A stretch of 64,000 bases of DNA from CAVVYW01 sp963752605 (GTDB lineage Bacteria; Actinomycetota; Thermoleophilia; Solirubrobacterales; 70-9): assembly GCA_963752605.1 (NCBI GenBank), contig CAVVYW010000005.1:1302001-1366000 (forward strand), written 5' to 3'. Positions 61,000 through 64,000 of this stretch are shown piece after piece. Each line of letters begins with the position of its first letter. The first letter of the stretch is position 1. Below the pieces are notes generated by a model that was given only the letters and a program-made list of their open reading frames with translations, made no database searches and had not been told where the DNA came from. A program made the translations under genes and the position numbers.

Positions 61000-63207
61000 C
61001 TACTCCGCAACGGGCGCGACAGGCTGATCGACCTTGCCGCAGGCGATCGGATCGAGCGGGCCCGTCAGCTGCCAGACGCTGACGAGGCCGGCACCGGCGA
61101 CCTTTCGCACGTTTCGCCCCGCGGCGACCCAGGATGCCTGGACCGGGACCACGTCCTTTTCGGGGGCGTCCTGGTTGTACGCCGGGGTCGTGATGACGTA
61201 GTCGTAATCGCCGTTGTTGATCTTCCCGATCCACTCGGGGCACTCGGGGATCTCCTCGAAGGAGCCGCGGTCGCCGCGCTGACCGATGTAGCGGACCTCG
61301 TTCGTGCCGTCCTGGCCCCACAGCCCGTACTGGAACAGGGCGCCCATCGTCCCCGAGAGGGCGATGCTCTCGTCTCGGGTGGTCCGCGCCCAGTCATAGG
61401 CGGCGCCCAGGCCCTGGCCGAGCTCGACCGACGGCTGCTCGGTGCGCGGATAGTCGGGCGCCGCCGAGGAGTAGCGCAGCTGGAGATAGTCCTCCTGCGC
61501 GAACCGCCCCGCGACCGCGAGGGCGATGAGCGCCGCCGCGCCGGCCCCGGCGAGCACCATCCGCGAGGCGCCCCGGCGCGAGAGGAGGACGAGAGTGACC
61601 GGCAGCCCGACCACCGCCAGCGCCAGGATCACGGTCCCCGGGATGCGGTCGGTGTCGATCGCCTCCGCCGCCCCGGCGCTCACCACGATCAGCGCTGCGA
61701 AGACGACCAACGCCCCGATCCGCCAGAACCCCTGTCGGCGCTTGAAGATCGGCGGCGGGATCGCTGCCAGCACCAGCGCGAGCGCCAGGCCCGGCGCGAG
61801 GTAGCGGATGTTCAGCCGGAAGCCGACGGGCGATCCCTCCGGGCCCGACGCCCCAAGGGGCGTGATCAGGTAGGCGACCGCGGCGAGCAGCGCGACCGCG
61901 GCGAGCATCCGCTCGAGCCCGCCCCCGCGCCAGAACCAGAGAGCGACTCCGGCGACCGCCAGCGCGAGGACGAGCGGCCAGAGGTCGCCGAGGCGCTCCT
62001 CGAGGCCGGGCCTGAAGAACTTGTCCCAGACGTCGGTGTCGGTCAGGTAGTGCAGAACGGTGTGCGGGTCACGTCCCTGCAGTTCCTCAACTCTGTCTAT
62101 TGGGCCAATGCTGACCCACGGCAAGGGGTTTCCGCTCACGATCAAATTGCGGATGTACCAAAGGCCTCCGCCGACGGTCAGCCCTGCCAGCCATGATCCC
62201 GCGGCACGTCCGCGGTTGCCGGCGCCCGCGATGTAGATCACGCCGGCCGTCAGGGCCAGCACCGGTGGGACGACCGTCAACTTCGTGCCAACGGCCAATC
62301 CTGCTGCAAGGCCCGCTACCAGGAGGGCGCCGCCGGGAACCGGCTGGGCGCGACTCGGCGAGGAGCTGCCGGGTGGGGCGCCCCCCAGCCAGCGCGTGTT
62401 GACAAGAATCGCCACGGCGGCAAGGAACAGGGCGATCGCCACGACGTCGTTGTTGGCGTTGCCCGGTTGGCGAGAGAACAGCAAGTTGGCCGCCATCAAC
62501 GCAGCTACCGCGGCAGTTGTGGGCGCTCCCGCACCGTACGGCCTGCCGATGCACCAACCCGCAAAGAGAGCAAGCCCCAGCCACGCGAGATTCAGGAGAG
62601 GAGACAGGAAGTCGTTGCCCAGCACCAGCAGCCCGTCGCCGTGGAGCAGCTCGGAGACCTGGGGGTAGAACCAGTTGAGGTAGAGCGGATCGGTGTAGAG
62701 CAGCTCGGTGACGGACCCGCTCTGGGCGAAGTGCGCGGCGAACGGCATGTGGTACCAGAGCGAATCACCGCCGTAGATGCCCCGGTCCAGCGTCAGCAGC
62801 GTCGGCGCGGCCCACTGCGCCGCGACCAGCAGCGCGAGGACGATCGCGGCTCCGATCTCCAGGCGGCTGACCGGCGGCGCCTCGCGCTCACGGCTCTCCG
62901 GCCATCTCCCGGTCTTGGAGCCTCGCTTCGCGGCGCGAATCAGCAGCGGCTCGAGTCGCACCCCGCCACCTCCCACGATCAGGCAGGCAAGCACCAGCAC
63001 CGGGCCATCGAGGAGCCCGAAGAGGCCGAGGAGCTCGGAGACGGCAGTCAGGATCGCAATCGCGAGGATCCCGTCCGCGAGCAGCGCCGGGGCACCGGTC
63101 CAGCCGGGCAGCGCGGCCCGGCGGGCTGTGCGCCCGGCGATCGCCATCGGGACGACGATCAGCGCCAGCCCGAAGATCCCGAGGATGTAGTCGCCGGTGC
63201 CGTCCAT
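61000..63207 (-). CDS. Polytopic membrane protein of the glycosyltransferase-C-like type, copy 1
   Basis: About 735 residues with around 12 transmembrane helices and a soluble C-terminal domain of about 170 residues. The first lumenal loop has RGIYGGDSLWYHMPFAAHFA with the Asp typical of GT-C enzymes, then TDPLYLNWFYPQVSEL. The C-terminal domain (GALFQYGLWGQDGTNEVRYI, then CPEWIGKINNGDYDYVITTP) is unlike the well-known PMT family. ATG at 63207 overlaps the stop of the paralogue before it (TGATG). Probably transfers a sugar from a lipid donor; unproven. Confidence 0.72.
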   Translation of the reverse strand: MDGTGDYILGIFGLALIVVPMAIAGRTARRAALPGWTGAPALLADGILAIAILTAVSELLGLFGLLDGPVLVLACLIVGGGGVRLEPLLIRAAKRGSKTGRWPESREREAPPVSRLEIGAAIVLALLVAAQWAAPTLLTLDRGIYGGDSLWYHMPFAAHFAQSGSVTELLYTDPLYLNWFYPQVSELLHGDGLLVLGNDFLSPLLNLAWLGLALFAGWCIGRPYGAGAPTTAAVAALMAANLLFSRQPGNANNDVVAIALFLAAVAILVNTRWLGGAPPGSSSPSRAQPVPGGALLVAGLAAGLAVGTKLTVVPPVLALTAGVIYIAGAGNRGRAAGSWLAGLTVGGGLWYIRNLIVSGNPLPWVSIGPIDRVEELQGRDPHTVLHYLTDTDVWDKFFRPGLEERLGDLWPLVLALAVAGVALWFWRGGGLERMLAAVALLAAVAYLITPLGASGPEGSPVGFRLNIRYLAPGLALALVLAAIPPPIFKRRQGFWRIGALVVFAALIVVSAGAAEAIDTDRIPGTVILALAVVGLPVTLVLLSRRGASRMVLAGAGAAALIALAVAGRFAQEDYLQLRYSSAAPDYPRTEQPSVELGQGLGAAYDWARTTRDESIALSGTMGALFQYGLWGQDGTNEVRYIGQRGDRGSFEEIPECPEWIGKINNGDYDYVITTPAYNQDAPEKDVVPVQASWVAAGRNVRKVAGAGLVSVWQLTGPLDPIACGKVDQPVAPVAE

Positions 63208-64000
63208 CACTTTGAGCGGGGGCGTCCGCACGCGGCCGGGTCCAGATCCCCCTCGAGGCCGTACACGGCCGTCCGTCCCTCCAGGAGAAGCCGCTGGACG
63301 TTCGGGTCGCCGTCCACCCAGCCCCGCTCCGGTGAGGTGCGAGCGCTGGCCGGGTTGTTGAGGTCCAGGTCGGGAGTGGTCACCAGGTAGTCATAGTCGC
63401 CATCGTTGAGCGCCGCCCGGAAGTCCTCGCACTTCTCGATCCGCCGGAAGTCGCCGCTCGGGCCCTCCTCCCCCACATACTGGACGTAGTTGGCGAGCTC
63501 GTCGCCGTAGAGGCCGTATTGGTTGTAGGCGCCGCTCGTCCCGGCGACTGCAATTCGGAGGCCACTGGTGCCCTTCGCCCAGCGGAAGGCGTCGGCGAGC
63601 TCGAAGCGGAAGTCCTCCGCTCGGTCGTAGCGGTGCTCGAAGTAGTCGTCCTGGCGCTCCCACCCGACCGCGGCGATCGCCAGAGCGAGCACCGCCCCGG
63701 CGCCCGCGGCGAGTGCGGGGCTGCGGCGGGCGAGCAGTGCGATCGCCACCGGTGCGCCCACCAGGACGATCCCGATCAAGGCGGCGGCCGGGATGCTGCT
63801 GAAGGTCTCGGTCCAGATGTAGGCGGAGTCGGAGGAGGTCGTGACGAGGATCAGCGCCAGAACCCCGCCTATAAGCAGCGGCAGCCGCCAGCGCTCCGGC
63901 GCCAGCTTCGGCTCGAGCGGCAGCAGTGCCAGGCCCAGGGCGAACCCCGGCGCGAGGTAGCGGAGGTTGATCCCGAAGGCCATCGGGTCGCCCTCCGGTC
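63207..64000 (-). CDS. Polytopic membrane protein of the glycosyltransferase-C-like type, copy 2, cut by the window edge
   Basis: The C-terminal 260 or so residues of a paralogue of the gene at 61000. The last helices and the soluble domain align: INLRYLAPGFALGLALL with LNIRYLAPGLALALVLA, and GTSGAYNQYGLYGDELANYV with GTMGALFQYGLWGQDGTNEV, and LNDGDYDYLVTTP with INNGDYDYVITTP. The N-terminal part lies beyond base 64000, so the start is not seen. Tandem duplicates with a coupling overlap. Confidence 0.72.
   Translation of the reverse strand, partial: PEGDPMAFGINLRYLAPGFALGLALLPLEPKLAPERWRLPLLIGGVLALILVTTSSDSAYIWTETFSSIPAAALIGIVLVGAPVAIALLARRSPALAAGAGAVLALAIAAVGWERQDDYFEHRYDRAEDFRFELADAFRWAKGTSGLRIAVAGTSGAYNQYGLYGDELANYVQYVGEEGPSGDFRRIEKCEDFRAALNDGDYDYLVTTPDLDLNNPASARTSPERGWVDGDPNVQRLLLEGRTAVYGLEGDLDPAACGRPRSK

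Overview
The window is a GC-rich (roughly 70% by eye) chromosomal segment that reads like an actinobacterium of the class Thermoleophilia, probably Solirubrobacterales. That placement is an inference from overall composition, frequent GTG starts, leaderless-looking promoters and the mix of gene families. No ribosomal RNA or phylogenetic marker here proves it.

Layout. 0-2.5 kb: a membrane protein and a divergent TetR regulator with a palindromic operator, an acyl-lipid desaturase, and a cold-shock protein with a textbook terminator. 2.6-8.1 kb: a potassium-themed cluster. It holds a KimA-like K+ transporter, a short KdpD-like kinase, a KdpE-like regulator, and on the other strand a Kv-beta-like aldo/keto reductase next to a two-helix channel-like protein. 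8.5-11 kb: membrane and small zinc-ribbon/HTH proteins. 11-15 kb: tyrosine/homogentisate catabolism (fahA, hmgA, hppD), facing an Lrp regulator that leads an ATP-grasp / ferritin-like / PLP-dehydratase operon (15-19.1 kb). 19.5-21 kb: an FAD amine oxidoreductase.

21-34 kb is a visibly lower-GC defence/nuclease island. It contains a DUF3800 protein with an unknown partner, two overlapping DNA methyltransferases with an HNH endonuclease, a DUF5655 nuclease-like protein, a DUF262-HNH-AlbA fusion, a UDG-like protein, a PD-(D/E)XK-like protein, a Holliday-resolvase-like endonuclease and a PUA/EVE-like protein. A 55-bp imperfect direct repeat brackets the last two genes.

34-44 kb: recQ, whose 3' end is duplicated around a VapB-like antitoxin and a vapC remnant; BipA; a DEAD-box helicase; a cluster of small zinc-ribbon/HTH and coiled-coil paralogues; and a TPP enzyme. 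44-50 kb: an F420-type nitroreductase, an adenylate cyclase, tRNA-Leu(TAA), and an ECF sigma factor with a very long C-terminal extension. 50-64 kb: an R2lox-type oxidase, a secreted metalloprotease with RTX repeats, a run from HxlR to a UPF0173 hydrolase, a YbdK-type ligase, class I FBP aldolase, an XRE regulator with a thermonuclease, CsrA, and two tandem membrane proteins, the second cut by the window edge.

Two general points. First, many conserved genes between 2.6 and 44 kb carry single-base frameshifts, several of them an extra G or C. The same genes keep all motifs on both sides, so I treat these as sequence errors, not pseudogenes, and give the whole gene span. Second, three copies of an about 100-bp modular palindromic repeat built on a GGTGCATCNGATATTC-like unit lie in intergenic gaps at 8.3, 12.5 and 58.3 kb. 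I do not recognise it.
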